This document shows, piece by piece, positions 10,472 through 18,037 of a stretch of 64,000 nt of DNA. The DNA lies in assembly GCF_963974425.1 (NCBI RefSeq), contig NZ_CAXBCK010000009.1, positions 19,859-83,858 of the forward strand, in the 5' to 3' direction. Numbering within the stretch: the stretch's first letter is position 1; each line of letters begins with the position of its first letter. Source of the DNA: Marixanthomonas sp963974425 (GTDB lineage: Bacteria > Bacteroidota > Bacteroidia > Flavobacteriales > Flavobacteriaceae). The translations under genes and the position numbers were made by a program. The notes under the pieces are model-generated. The model saw only the letters and a program-made list of their open reading frames with translations, searched no databases and was not told the origin of the DNA.

Positions 10472-10503
10472 TAAAAGCTTCATAATTAATTATGAAGCTT
10501 TTA
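10472..10503. terminator. Palindromic terminator after the EF-hand gene
   Basis: A perfect palindrome with 16-base arms, built on AAAAGCTTCATAATT and its complement, sits 32 bases after the EF-hand stop. The stem is AT-rich with a short T run, so it may be a weaker terminator than the others in this window. Confidence 0.65.
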
Positions 10504-10526
10504 ATTAAATTATAAACTGACAGAAT

Positions 10527-10667
10527 ATGAAATTGATAAAATTATTTGAGATGGATTTCAATTTATTCCCAGCGGGTTCAGTTGTTTTCAAAAAAACTGA
10601 ACTCGATATAAAAGACATACAAGTAAATACTAATTTAAAAGTAGAGAAAAATGAAAAATCTGATTAA
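10527..10667 (+). CDS. Possible 46-residue small protein overlapping the YHYH gene start
   Basis: An open frame starts MKLIKLFEMDFNLFPAG and ends KNEKSD. It begins 24 bases after the palindromic terminator and overlaps the YHYH gene start by 17 bases in another frame. There is no signal peptide or recognisable domain. Its placement would suit a translationally coupled leader, but amino-acid composition alone cannot separate it from a chance frame. Confidence 0.25.
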   Translation: MKLIKLFEMDFNLFPAGSVVFKKTELDIKDIQVNTNLKVEKNEKSD

Positions 10668-11391
10668 ATCTTCAACTTTAATAACAGCTTGTTTTGTATC
10701 AATTATAGCTTGTTCAAGTGATGATTCAACCACTCAAGAAGAGGAAGAAACTGTAACAGAATTACACGCTGCGTTCTCAGCGTTTAATCCAGAAGCCACC
10801 ACTATTTATTTGGATGGATCAAATGTTGTTATAGAGACTACAGGACTGCCCAATCATGAAACTGTCTACTGGGGAGATGGGCATCCGTTTTACATAGAAG
10901 AGCCAACGGTTGAACGTACACCAAGTATTATGTCTAGTAATAACAATGCAGTAACTATTACTGTAGATGCAACACCAAATTTAACTGGAAACACCGTAGC
11001 TACACAGCTAAACACCATTGGTATTGCAGTTAGTGGCGCATCTATATTTAATGATCAAGAAGGAAACGGACCCTTAACACAAGCCGCTGCTAGTTTAGAT
11101 TGGACGGGGGCCCACATTGGCCCAGGAGTGTATCACTATCATTTAGAGCCCAAAGCATTTACAAATGATGATGATAATTTAGTAGGTATTCTGCTCGATG
11201 GAGTATTTATATATGGAAGAAAGTGTAATGCTACCGGCACTTATCCAACAGATTTGGACGCTTCTGGCGGCCATACAACTACAACGCAATATACATCAGG
11301 AGAAGAGGAATATCATTATCATATTATCAACGAACTGTATTCTAACACAGGCTCCTATATTGCTTTTACAGGACCTTACCAAGGATATTAA
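10651..11391 (+). CDS. YHYH domain lipoprotein
   Basis: The 246-residue protein begins with a lipoprotein signal whose lipobox ends IIACSS, so it is likely anchored on a membrane facing the periplasm or surface. The YHYH signature occurs as GVYHYHLEP in the middle and EEYHYHIINEL near the C-terminus, with an intact GILLDGVFIYG segment between. The family is widespread but its biochemical role is not established; histidine-rich motifs suggest metal binding. It is followed after 9 bases by a MORN-like lipoprotein gene and then a SCO gene, so the three are likely co-transcribed. Confidence 0.88.
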   Translation: MKNLIKSSTLITACFVSIIACSSDDSTTQEEEETVTELHAAFSAFNPEATTIYLDGSNVVIETTGLPNHETVYWGDGHPFYIEEPTVERTPSIMSSNNNAVTITVDATPNLTGNTVATQLNTIGIAVSGASIFNDQEGNGPLTQAAASLDWTGAHIGPGVYHYHLEPKAFTNDDDNLVGILLDGVFIYGRKCNATGTYPTDLDASGGHTTTTQYTSGEEEYHYHIINELYSNTGSYIAFTGPYQGY

Positions 11392-11400
11392 TGTGGTATT

Positions 11401-12012
11401 ATGAAAATAATTTTTATTCTATTCTATATTTTTTTATCGCTTACTAGCTGTAATAAACCTATGGTTCATGAAAATGAAATTGATAGTAAATTTGGAAAAA
11501 CAATTGTTATTAAAAGTATAGAGGTGTTAAAAAGGAAATTGACTCTAAACCAAATTGAAGGCAATTGGTATTATGAAAATAATCTTTTTTCTGGTTATTC
11601 AGTTTCCTTTTACTCCAATGATACATTAGCCGAAAAGCTTGGTTTTGTTAATGGTAAAAGAGAAGGAGTTGCTAGAAGGTGGTCAGAAAACGGTGTACTT
11701 AGAGTTGAATCCTATTATAAAGAAAACCGATTGAATGGGATATATAAAACTTGGTGGGAAAACGGTGCCTTAGCATCACAAACCAATTATATAAACAATG
11801 TTAAGCAAGGAATAGAAAATGAATGGTATAACACAGGGCAAATTGCTAAAGAAAGGCAACTTGTGGATGGAATTGAAAACGGCATGCAAAAAGCATGGTT
11901 GGAAAATGGGAAGTTATATATTAATTACGAAGCTAAAAATGGACGTATTTTTGGTATGCGAAGAGCAAATTCGTGCTATAAGTTAGAAGATGAAATCATT
12001 ATTACCAATTAA
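11401..12012 (+). CDS. MORN/YwqK-type repeat lipoprotein
   Basis: A short signal peptide with lipobox (SLTSCNK) is followed by four to five tandem repeats of about 22 residues of the form W-ENG-L-E-YY-NRLNG (WSENGVLRVESYYKENRLNG, WWENGALASQTNYINN, EWYNTGQIAKERQ, AWLENGKLY). These are typical of the family annotated as YwqK-like antitoxin repeat or MORN-repeat variants. The toxin-antitoxin label is inherited from one family member and does not fit a secreted lipoprotein, so a structural or binding role is likelier. The 3' end overlaps the SCO gene by 23 bases. Confidence 0.8.
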   Translation: MKIIFILFYIFLSLTSCNKPMVHENEIDSKFGKTIVIKSIEVLKRKLTLNQIEGNWYYENNLFSGYSVSFYSNDTLAEKLGFVNGKREGVARRWSENGVLRVESYYKENRLNGIYKTWWENGALASQTNYINNVKQGIENEWYNTGQIAKERQLVDGIENGMQKAWLENGKLYINYEAKNGRIFGMRRANSCYKLEDEIIITN

Positions 12013-12685
12013 CCTAAATAAGCTATTTATACTGTTGCTTCTAGTAAACTTTATAGGTTGTAAAAACAAAATTAAAAAGGAAGATATTAAAGTTGCTGAA
12101 ACGAGCAGATCTGAATATCTACCTTATTATAATGAAGAATCGTTTACACCAAATTGGCTAATACCAAATAGTGAAGAGGAGATTAATTTCCATAAAATTC
12201 CAGATTTCAAGTTAGTTAATCAATTAGGAGATACGGTTACTCAAAAAACATTCGACAATAAAATATACATCACCGACTTCTTTTTCACCATTTGCCCAGG
12301 TATATGTCCGCAAATGACTGATAATATGTTTAAGCTACAAGAAAAATTTAAAAATGACCAAGACGTTCTTTTACTTTCACATTCAGTTATGCCAACTACA
12401 GATTCAGTTTCAGTTTTACAAGAATATGCTAAAAACCATGGAGTTATTGATGAAAAATGGCATCTCGTTACAGGAGATAAAACAGAAATTTATACGTTGG
12501 GAAGAGATTCTTATTTTGTAGAAAATGATTTGGGAGAACCAAAAAGCATTGAGGATTTTCTACATACTGAAAACTTTTTGCTAATCGATAAAAGCAAACA
12601 CATAAGAGGCATTTATAATGGATTAAATAGAGCTTCGATTGCACAATTGATAACGGATATCAAGACTTTACAAATTGAAAAATAG
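11990..12685 (+). CDS. SCO1/SenC family copper-binding thioredoxin-fold protein
   Basis: The 231-residue protein has a lipoprotein-type N-terminus (LLLVNFIGCKN) and a thioredoxin fold. It contains the SCO copper motif CxxxC in TICPGICPQM and the distal histidine in FLHTENFLLID. SCO proteins deliver copper to the CuA site of cytochrome oxidase or reduce its cysteines. The gene starts inside the upstream MORN-like gene and ends before a strong terminator. Linkage with a YHYH protein suggests a metal-handling lipoprotein operon, but that is inference. Confidence 0.92.
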   Translation: MKSLLPINLNKLFILLLLVNFIGCKNKIKKEDIKVAETSRSEYLPYYNEESFTPNWLIPNSEEEINFHKIPDFKLVNQLGDTVTQKTFDNKIYITDFFFTICPGICPQMTDNMFKLQEKFKNDQDVLLLSHSVMPTTDSVSVLQEYAKNHGVIDEKWHLVTGDKTEIYTLGRDSYFVENDLGEPKSIEDFLHTENFLLIDKSKHIRGIYNGLNRASIAQLITDIKTLQIEK

Positions 12686-12790
12686 TGAGACACTTATTAG
12701 AGGAACTCTGTATTCTAGCTGAAAATTTTAACTGATGGCGTAAACATTATATCCATCATTTCTAATACTTTACAGATAGTTTCTTTCAAC

Positions 12791-12829
12791 AAAACCGACT
12801 CGGTTTTGTTTTACTGAGTCGGTTTTTTT
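12791..12829. terminator. Terminator between SCO and symporter genes
   Basis: An 11-base stem (AAAACCGACTC with GAGTCGGTTTT) encloses a 14-base loop and is followed by a run of T. It lies between convergent genes; the A run on its left side would let it also stop leftward transcription of the symporter. Confidence 0.88.
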
Positions 12830-12846
12830 AAAAATATGTGTTTGTG

Positions 12847-14946
12847 TTATGCTTTTTTAAATTTCGAACTTATATACAATTCTCCTTTTTTAAGTCTTTC
12901 CCAATAAGCTACCATATCAGCTTGTATCTCAGGGGACATAATATAAAGTCCTATTATATTCGGGAACGACATGGCTAAAATCATCATATCAGAAAAACTT
13001 AACACGGCTCCTAAACTTGCGGATGCTCCTAATACCACGAATAACAAAAACATCACTTTGTAAATAAGCTCGGATTGTTTACTACGTCCAAATAAGTATG
13101 TCCACGAACGCATCCCGTAATATGACCAAGAGACCATGGTTGAAAAAGCAAATAAAAATACGGCAAAGGCGAGTACCGCTGGGAACCAAGAGATTACACT
13201 TCCAAAGGCATCTGAGGTTAATTCTACACCTCCAAGGCCGCCATCTACTTCGTGCATACCTGTAAAAATTAACACTAAGGCCGTCATGGTACAAACAACC
13301 ATCGTATCTATAAATGGTTCTACTAAAGAAGTAAAACCATCAGCTATAGGATTATTAGTTTTAGAAGCACTGTGAGCGATAGCTGCCGATCCTACTCCAG
13401 CTTCACTAGAAAATGCAGCTCGCTGCAACCCAATAATAAGAACTCCTATAAAACCACCTTTTAGGGCATCGGCTGAGAAAGCACCGTTAAATATCGCTGA
13501 AAAAGCACCTCCAATATTTTCAATATGAGTTCCTATTACTACAAGACATCCCACTATATAAACTATAGCCATAAAAGGTACTACCTTTCCGGTTACGCGT
13601 GCAATACTATTAATACCTCCAATGATAACCACACCTACTAGTACCGCAAAGAAAACTCCAAACCAAAAGCCGTATCCTTCTAAGAAGGGAAGCTGTTCCG
13701 ATACTATTTTAAAAGCTTGATTGGACTGTAACATATTACCACCTCCAAATGAAGCGATAACTCCTAAGAGGGCGAATAAAGCGGCTAAAAATTTACCCAA
13801 GCCTTTTAAATTTCTTTTTTCCAGACCGTAGCGCAAATAATTCATTGGGCCTCCAAAAATACGGCCATTCTCAATAATACGATATTTTACTCCCAGCGTA
13901 CATTCGGCAAATTTTAATGACATTGCAAAGAACCCAGCCATAAACATCCAAAAGGTCGCTCCTGCTCCTCCTAACGATATTGCTACTGCCACTCCAGCTA
14001 TATTACCAAGACCAACAGTTGCGGAAACTGCAGTTGCCATTGCTTGAAAGTGTGTAATTGTACCCGGAGCATCAGGGTCGTCATACTTCCCTCTTGCTAA
14101 GTCAATAGAGTGTTTAAAACCTCTAATATTTACAAAACCAAGACGGAATGTAAAAAAGATACTTCCTAAAATTAACCAAATAACAATAAATGGGATGGTA
14201 TTTGTTTTTATATCGCCATTAGGATATTGTAATGGTTGTGGTTCATCATATTCCACTAAAGCCAACATATGAGCCCCTTGTTCTATAACATCGGTTGCGC
14301 TATTGGGGTTGAATATCTCATTGCCTTCAGCTACTAAATATTTCAATTTCCCATTCACTGCAGCATAAACCGGAGATGTATCCCCATTACTCGTTTCTAA
14401 TATTGCTATTTCATCGCCTTCATTTACGAGTTCTCCTTCAGCAACTATCCATTTTTTTAAATGATACGTGTTTTCTGTTGTAGCTTCCCAATTGGGGATT
14501 GGTATTTGTTTATATTCTGTATAAACTACTGGATCATAAATCCCTAGATTAGCAAAAGGATCCCAAAAAAGTATATCTCCTAAAAAATCAACTGCAGGTT
14601 GCACTTTGCTGTTAAAGGTTTCTGTAATTGATTCGGTGGGTATTTTAAAGATTTTTGAGACGGTATTTCCAGCAGCGTCTGTAACTACAACTGAATGTTG
14701 CATACCTTCAATAAGCTTGGTCGATTTTTTAGATTCTAATGAAGTTGATTGATTACTCCATTTATATTGATAAGGAGCTTTGCCACCTTCAACCTCTATC
14801 GTTGCAACTCCATCATTAATTTCTTTAGAGGGATTATTCAGCTCAATTGCTATCGTCAAATTTGTTCCCGTATCATTTTGGGCATTTAAATTGCAAATAG
14901 CAATTAAAAACAATACTGGAGTAATTAAACTTTTTATATATTTCAT
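12847..14946 (-). CDS. Alanine/Na+ symporter (AGCS) with N-terminal lipoyl-like domain
   Basis: This 699-residue protein is longer than typical AGCS carriers (about 450-550). A signal peptide (ending LNAQ) leads into a PKD/SprB-like repeat (about 30-95). A biotin/lipoyl-like hammerhead domain follows (about 160-225: VAEGELVNEGDEIAILET, VAEGNEIFNP), then a full AGCS membrane domain (about 250-690: GNIAGVAVAISLGGAG, SSEAGVGSAAIAHSAS). The lipoyl domain has no lysine at its hairpin (ETSNGDTSP), so it is probably not modified. The carrier should import alanine or glycine with Na+; the extracytoplasmic domains may act in substrate sensing or assembly. It is a single-gene unit. Confidence 0.92.
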   Translation of the reverse strand: MKYIKSLITPVLFLIAICNLNAQNDTGTNLTIAIELNNPSKEINDGVATIEVEGGKAPYQYKWSNQSTSLESKKSTKLIEGMQHSVVVTDAAGNTVSKIFKIPTESITETFNSKVQPAVDFLGDILFWDPFANLGIYDPVVYTEYKQIPIPNWEATTENTYHLKKWIVAEGELVNEGDEIAILETSNGDTSPVYAAVNGKLKYLVAEGNEIFNPNSATDVIEQGAHMLALVEYDEPQPLQYPNGDIKTNTIPFIVIWLILGSIFFTFRLGFVNIRGFKHSIDLARGKYDDPDAPGTITHFQAMATAVSATVGLGNIAGVAVAISLGGAGATFWMFMAGFFAMSLKFAECTLGVKYRIIENGRIFGGPMNYLRYGLEKRNLKGLGKFLAALFALLGVIASFGGGNMLQSNQAFKIVSEQLPFLEGYGFWFGVFFAVLVGVVIIGGINSIARVTGKVVPFMAIVYIVGCLVVIGTHIENIGGAFSAIFNGAFSADALKGGFIGVLIIGLQRAAFSSEAGVGSAAIAHSASKTNNPIADGFTSLVEPFIDTMVVCTMTALVLIFTGMHEVDGGLGGVELTSDAFGSVISWFPAVLAFAVFLFAFSTMVSWSYYGMRSWTYLFGRSKQSELIYKVMFLLFVVLGASASLGAVLSFSDMMILAMSFPNIIGLYIMSPEIQADMVAYWERLKKGELYISSKFKKA

Positions 14947-15223
14947 ATATAAATTAAACTTTTTTTGAAAATTAAATAATAAAAATTATTTTTAAAGCTG
15001 CAAACTTAACAATTATGCAATAAAATGACAAAGAAACTAAAAATCATTGCTTAATTAAAAAACCCATACTTAACAGATGGTTATTAACATTCTTAAAATA
15101 GTCATTGTTAGCCTAATATACTAAAGAGTTAATACAAAAGTTAACCAAGTCAAGTTTTTAAATAGTCCTTTTTCAAAAAATTAATAACGAGTGTTTAATT
15201 CGTAAAGTTAACTATTACTATAA
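14947..15223. other. Intergenic region upstream of the symporter gene
   Basis: Roughly 275 AT-rich bases lie between the symporter start and the terminator of the FKBP gene. No coding frame or RNA gene was recognised; it should contain the symporter promoter, but no clear TTG/TAnnTTTG pair could be fixed. Confidence 0.4.
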
Positions 15224-15264
15224 AAAAACACCCCTCAAAAGATATACTCTTGAGGGGTGTTTTT
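15224..15264. terminator. Terminator after the FKBP lipoprotein gene
   Basis: A 15-base stem (AAACACCCCTCA core with TGAGGGGTGTTT) encloses an 11-base loop and is flanked by A and T runs. It lies 18 bases past the leftward FKBP gene stop and is symmetric enough to work in both directions. Confidence 0.9.
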
Positions 15265-15281
15265 AGTTTTTATTAAATAAT

Positions 15282-16199
15282 TTAACTGTCAGAGTCTAAG
15301 TAATTAGGGATTCCATCATTATCACTATCCATAAAGATAATGTTTCCATCATCATCAAACTCCACCTCAACACTAGTAGCTACACCATCACCGTCATCAT
15401 CACCATCAATATAATTTGGTACTCCATCACCATCGGTGTCATCATCTTCTTCTATACCATTTTCATTTAAATCTTCTAAAGTGGAAACAACACCATCTTC
15501 ATCTTGGTCACCAATTTCAACCTCATAAAGTTTAAAAGTAAAAATAAGTTGATCGTATAGCTCTATTCCAGCTCCTAGAGGAGGGTTACTAAAATAACCC
15601 AAACCACTTGGTATAAATGCGGCACCAACTCCGAAGTTCTCGAACGTAATAGTTCCGTCTGGATTTTCTACAGTTAATTCAGGATCTGCTCCATTAAATT
15701 CAATCATTGCTTCTTGCAGACCATTTATTATTTGCGTTAAATCAAACTTTACAGGAGAAGTTGAGCCATCAAAAACTTCGTTGTTTCGCATTGTTATTCC
15801 GGTATAAGAATTTACTGCCAAATCAGGGAAGTTAGGAGATGCCCCTTCACCTTGTCTTGCTTTTAGAATGTATAAATCGTAGAATACATCTTCATCTATT
15901 CGATCTTGCACAGATTTTGAAACAACTTGATCCATTAAAGGAGTTTTATTAGCATTATCTCCCGCTATAGTATCAAATTTTATAGTATAATCAAAACCTT
16001 CTGGTGGGCTATTAAATTCTTCGTAGTTATAAAAATGGGTTTCTAAATACGTAATTATATCAGCTTCTGCTTCAATTGCCTCTTCCCCCCTATCGCGCGG
16101 TGGTACTGTATCAACTCCTCCATCATCTTTTTTACAGGAAAAAAGTAAAAGAGCACCTAAAAGTGCAGTAAATAGTATAAAATTGTTTTTTCTCATCAT
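15282..16199 (-). CDS. FKBP-type peptidyl-prolyl isomerase lipoprotein with Asp-rich repeat tail
   Basis: The start is set at ATG 16199 (MMRKNN), giving a standard lipoprotein signal with lipobox LLFSCKK; a longer frame adds nine residues before it. Residues about 70-245 match the FKBP fold of gliding-motility GldI-like proteins (FDGSTSPVKFDL, INGLQEAM, FIPSGLGY). The last 65 residues are a calcium-binding thrombospondin-3-like tail (DQDEDGV, DTDGDGVPNYIDGDDDGDGV, DSDNDGIPNYLDSDS). The protein probably assists folding of exported proteins in the periplasm. It is transcribed divergently from the S4 protein gene, with about 77 bases between the starts. Confidence 0.9.
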   Translation of the reverse strand: MMRKNNFILFTALLGALLLFSCKKDDGGVDTVPPRDRGEEAIEAEADIITYLETHFYNYEEFNSPPEGFDYTIKFDTIAGDNANKTPLMDQVVSKSVQDRIDEDVFYDLYILKARQGEGASPNFPDLAVNSYTGITMRNNEVFDGSTSPVKFDLTQIINGLQEAMIEFNGADPELTVENPDGTITFENFGVGAAFIPSGLGYFSNPPLGAGIELYDQLIFTFKLYEVEIGDQDEDGVVSTLEDLNENGIEEDDDTDGDGVPNYIDGDDDGDGVATSVEVEFDDDGNIIFMDSDNDGIPNYLDSDS

Positions 16200-16234
16200 A
16201 TTTTTTTTCGGGGCGGAAAGATACAATTTTCCGT

Positions 16235-16242
16235 TATTTTTG
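16235..16242 (+). promoter_or_regulatory. Candidate -7 element for the S4 protein gene
   Basis: TATTTTTG matches the Bacteroidota -7 consensus TAnnTTTG and lies 34 bases before the S4 start codon. A convincing TTG at -33 is missing, so this is a moderate call. Confidence 0.45.
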
Positions 16243-16276
16243 CAGTACGTATTAACGTAGATTTTTGAACAGTATT

Positions 16277-16651
16277 ATGAGAGTTGATAAATATTTATGG
16301 TGTATCCGTTATTATAAAACCCGAAGCATTGCTACTAAAGCATGTAAAAAAGGAGCCGTACAAGTTAATGGTGATGGGGTAAAACCAGCACGTGATGTAT
16401 ATCCAGGTGATAAAATTAGGGTTCGGAAAAACCAAATTAACTACGAACTTGAAGTACTGGATTTACCTAAAAATAGATTGGGTGCAAAGTTGGTTGACAT
16501 ATATAGAAAGGACATAACTCCAAAAGAAGCTTTTGAAGGTCAAGAAATGTTACAATATGCTAAAAAACATTATCGAAAAAAAGGAACGGGCAGACCTACT
16601 AAAAAAGACCGAAGAGATTTGGAAGATTTTACAGACTCCCAAGAAGAATAA
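16277..16651 (+). CDS. S4-domain RNA-binding protein, Hsp15-like
   Basis: I start at ATG 16277 (MRVDKYLW); an upstream TTG adds four residues without support. The S4 domain covers about 1-60 (MRVDKYLWCIRYYKTRSIATKACKKG with VQVNG and GDKIRVRK, read in parts). A basic C-terminal tail follows (YRKKGTGRPTKKDRR). Hsp15 proteins bind free 50S subunits carrying nascent chains and recycle them after heat stress. A short gap leads to the phosphoribosyltransferase gene, so both are probably co-transcribed. Confidence 0.9.
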   Translation: MRVDKYLWCIRYYKTRSIATKACKKGAVQVNGDGVKPARDVYPGDKIRVRKNQINYELEVLDLPKNRLGAKLVDIYRKDITPKEAFEGQEMLQYAKKHYRKKGTGRPTKKDRRDLEDFTDSQEE

Positions 16652-16693
16652 TACCCCTGTCTTTTACTATCTTTGAATAAAGTACTATTTCAT

Positions 16694-17194
16694 ATGCAAG
16701 AACAGATTGTTATCCTTACTAAAAAGCAAATAGATCACAAGATCAAAAGAATAGCCTATCAAGTCTATGAAACTAATGTAAATGAAAAAGAGGTTATCAT
16801 TGCGGGTATACAGAGTAACGGTTATACCCTTGCTAAAAAACTAAAAAACGCTGTTGAAAAAATTTCACCTATAAAAGTTACTCTTTGTGAAGTAACTATC
16901 AATAAAAAGAGACCTACAGATGCAATTGAAACATCCTTGTTAAAACAAGACTACACAAATAAATCTTTATTATTGGTAGATGATGTTTTACACTCTGGAA
17001 CTACACTTGTTTATGGGGTAAAGCATTTTCTAGAGGTTCCACTTAAACAGTTTAAAACAGCAGTGTTAGTTGATAGAAACCATAAAAAGTATCCAGTTAA
17101 GGCAGATTTTAAAGGTATTTCTCTTTCTACTTCACTTAATGAAAATGTGGTCGTGATTTTTGAAAAAAATAAAGATCGAGCGATTTTAGAGTAG
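16694..17194 (+). CDS. Phosphoribosyltransferase family protein (PyrR-like)
   Basis: Start ATG 16694 (MQEQIVILTKKQ) is preferred over a TTG seven codons upstream. The PRPP-binding motif is clear (LLLVDDVLHSGTTL), with a type I phosphoribosyltransferase fold around it (VIIAGIQSNGYTLAKKL). The length of 166 residues and the N-terminal KQIDHKIKRIAYQ segment resemble PyrR, but the gene is not among pyrimidine genes, so the substrate is uncertain. Its last nine bases overlap the 3' end of the convergent shikimate kinase gene. Confidence 0.83.
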   Translation: MQEQIVILTKKQIDHKIKRIAYQVYETNVNEKEVIIAGIQSNGYTLAKKLKNAVEKISPIKVTLCEVTINKKRPTDAIETSLLKQDYTNKSLLLVDDVLHSGTTLVYGVKHFLEVPLKQFKTAVLVDRNHKKYPVKADFKGISLSTSLNENVVVIFEKNKDRAILE

Positions 17195-17707
17195 TTTTAA
17201 AATTATTTCTTCTACAACTTCTGAAACATCTTTATCATCTACTGAAATAACTAAAGCAGCTTTGTTGTAGACAAACGATCGCTCAAAAAGATGTTTTCTA
17301 ATAAAATCTTGAAGGTTTTCTTTTGATTCTAGATGCGAAATTAATGGCCGTTTTTCTTTTTCGGCATACAAACGCTCTGTCAACACATCTAAAGAAGCTT
17401 TTAAATAAATTGGCACCACATTATCAGTTTCAGTTAAATAATCCATTATAGTGCCATAACAAGGTGTTCCTCCACCGGTAGAAAGTACAAGCTTATTTTT
17501 TTTTGAAAGAAGGTTTCGTAAAACCTCATTTTCTTTCTTTCTGAAATAAATTTCACCTTTTTCAGAAAAAATAGCTGTTATTTTCTTTTCTTCTACTTTT
17601 TCAATTTCAGAATCTAAATCTTTAAAAGTATAACTTAATTTCTTAGATAGTGCTTTTCCAATGGTAGATTTACCACTTCCCATATACCCAATTAGTACAA
17701 TTTTCAT
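17186..17707 (-). CDS. aroK: Shikimate kinase
   Basis: The 173-residue protein has the Walker A motif GYMGSGKST and the shikimate-binding residues in DLDSEIE. The GGGTPC segment and the lid arginine in KEKRPLI also match the family. It phosphorylates shikimate at the 3-hydroxyl in the common aromatic pathway. It is an isolated leftward gene that converges on the phosphoribosyltransferase gene with a nine-base overlap. Length and motifs are normal. Confidence 0.96.
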   Translation of the reverse strand: MKIVLIGYMGSGKSTIGKALSKKLSYTFKDLDSEIEKVEEKKITAIFSEKGEIYFRKKENEVLRNLLSKKNKLVLSTGGGTPCYGTIMDYLTETDNVVPIYLKASLDVLTERLYAEKEKRPLISHLESKENLQDFIRKHLFERSFVYNKAALVISVDDKDVSEVVEEIILKLL

Positions 17708-17777
17708 AAAAATTAATTTCGGTTTTTATTGATTTTCAAAGGCTTTAAAAATTAGTTCAAATTTAATTGAAAATCTT

Positions 17778-17809
17778 TTGGATAGATAAAATAAATGATA
17801 GTATATTTG
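17778..17809 (+). promoter_or_regulatory. Promoter of tRNA-Lys
   Basis: TTG at 17778-17780 and TATATTTG at 17802-17809, spaced by 21 bases, match the Bacteroidota primary-sigma promoter. It lies about 60 bases upstream of tRNA-Lys. The leader carries an 8-base inverted repeat at 17840-17861. Confidence 0.75.
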
Positions 17810-17869
17810 CACCCGCTAAGGCAAACAAATGCAATGGCACTTTAAAAGTAACATTTTAAAGAAAAGAAT

Positions 17870-17942
17870 GACCTGATAGCTCAGTTGGTAGAGCATCTCC
17901 CTTTTAAGGAGAGGGTCCTGGGTTCGAGCCCCAGTCAGGTCA
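17870..17942 (+). tRNA. tRNA-Lys (anticodon TTT)
   Basis: A 73-base cloverleaf can be folded: seven-pair acceptor stem GACCTGA with TCAGGTC, D arm with AGCTCAGTTGGTAGAGC, and an anticodon stem TCTCC/GGAGA around loop CTTTTAA. The T arm contains GGTTCGAGCC and A is the discriminator base. CCA is not encoded. A tyrosine recombinase gene starts about 95 bases downstream on the same strand, so the tRNA may be an integration site. Confidence 0.98.
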
Positions 17943-17943
17943 C

Positions 17944-17983
17944 AAAGCCGAAAGATACGTAAACAGTGTTTTTCGGCTTTTTT
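17944..17983 (+). terminator. Terminator after tRNA-Lys
   Basis: A 10-base stem (AAAGCCGAAA with TTTCGGCTTT) followed by T-rich sequence starts two bases after the tRNA. Confidence 0.85.
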
Positions 17984-18037
17984 CTTTTCCATTATTACCT
18001 ATACTATTTAACTAACGTTAATAAAATAGATAATAAC

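Noticed and set aside
11401..12012. The MORN/YwqK-like gene as an antitoxin of a toxin-antitoxin pair
   Set aside because: It has a lipoprotein signal and no toxin partner; the antitoxin label is only a family name.
13136..13375. Antisense frame within the symporter gene
   Set aside because: Shadow of the coding strand; the symporter membrane motifs continue across it.
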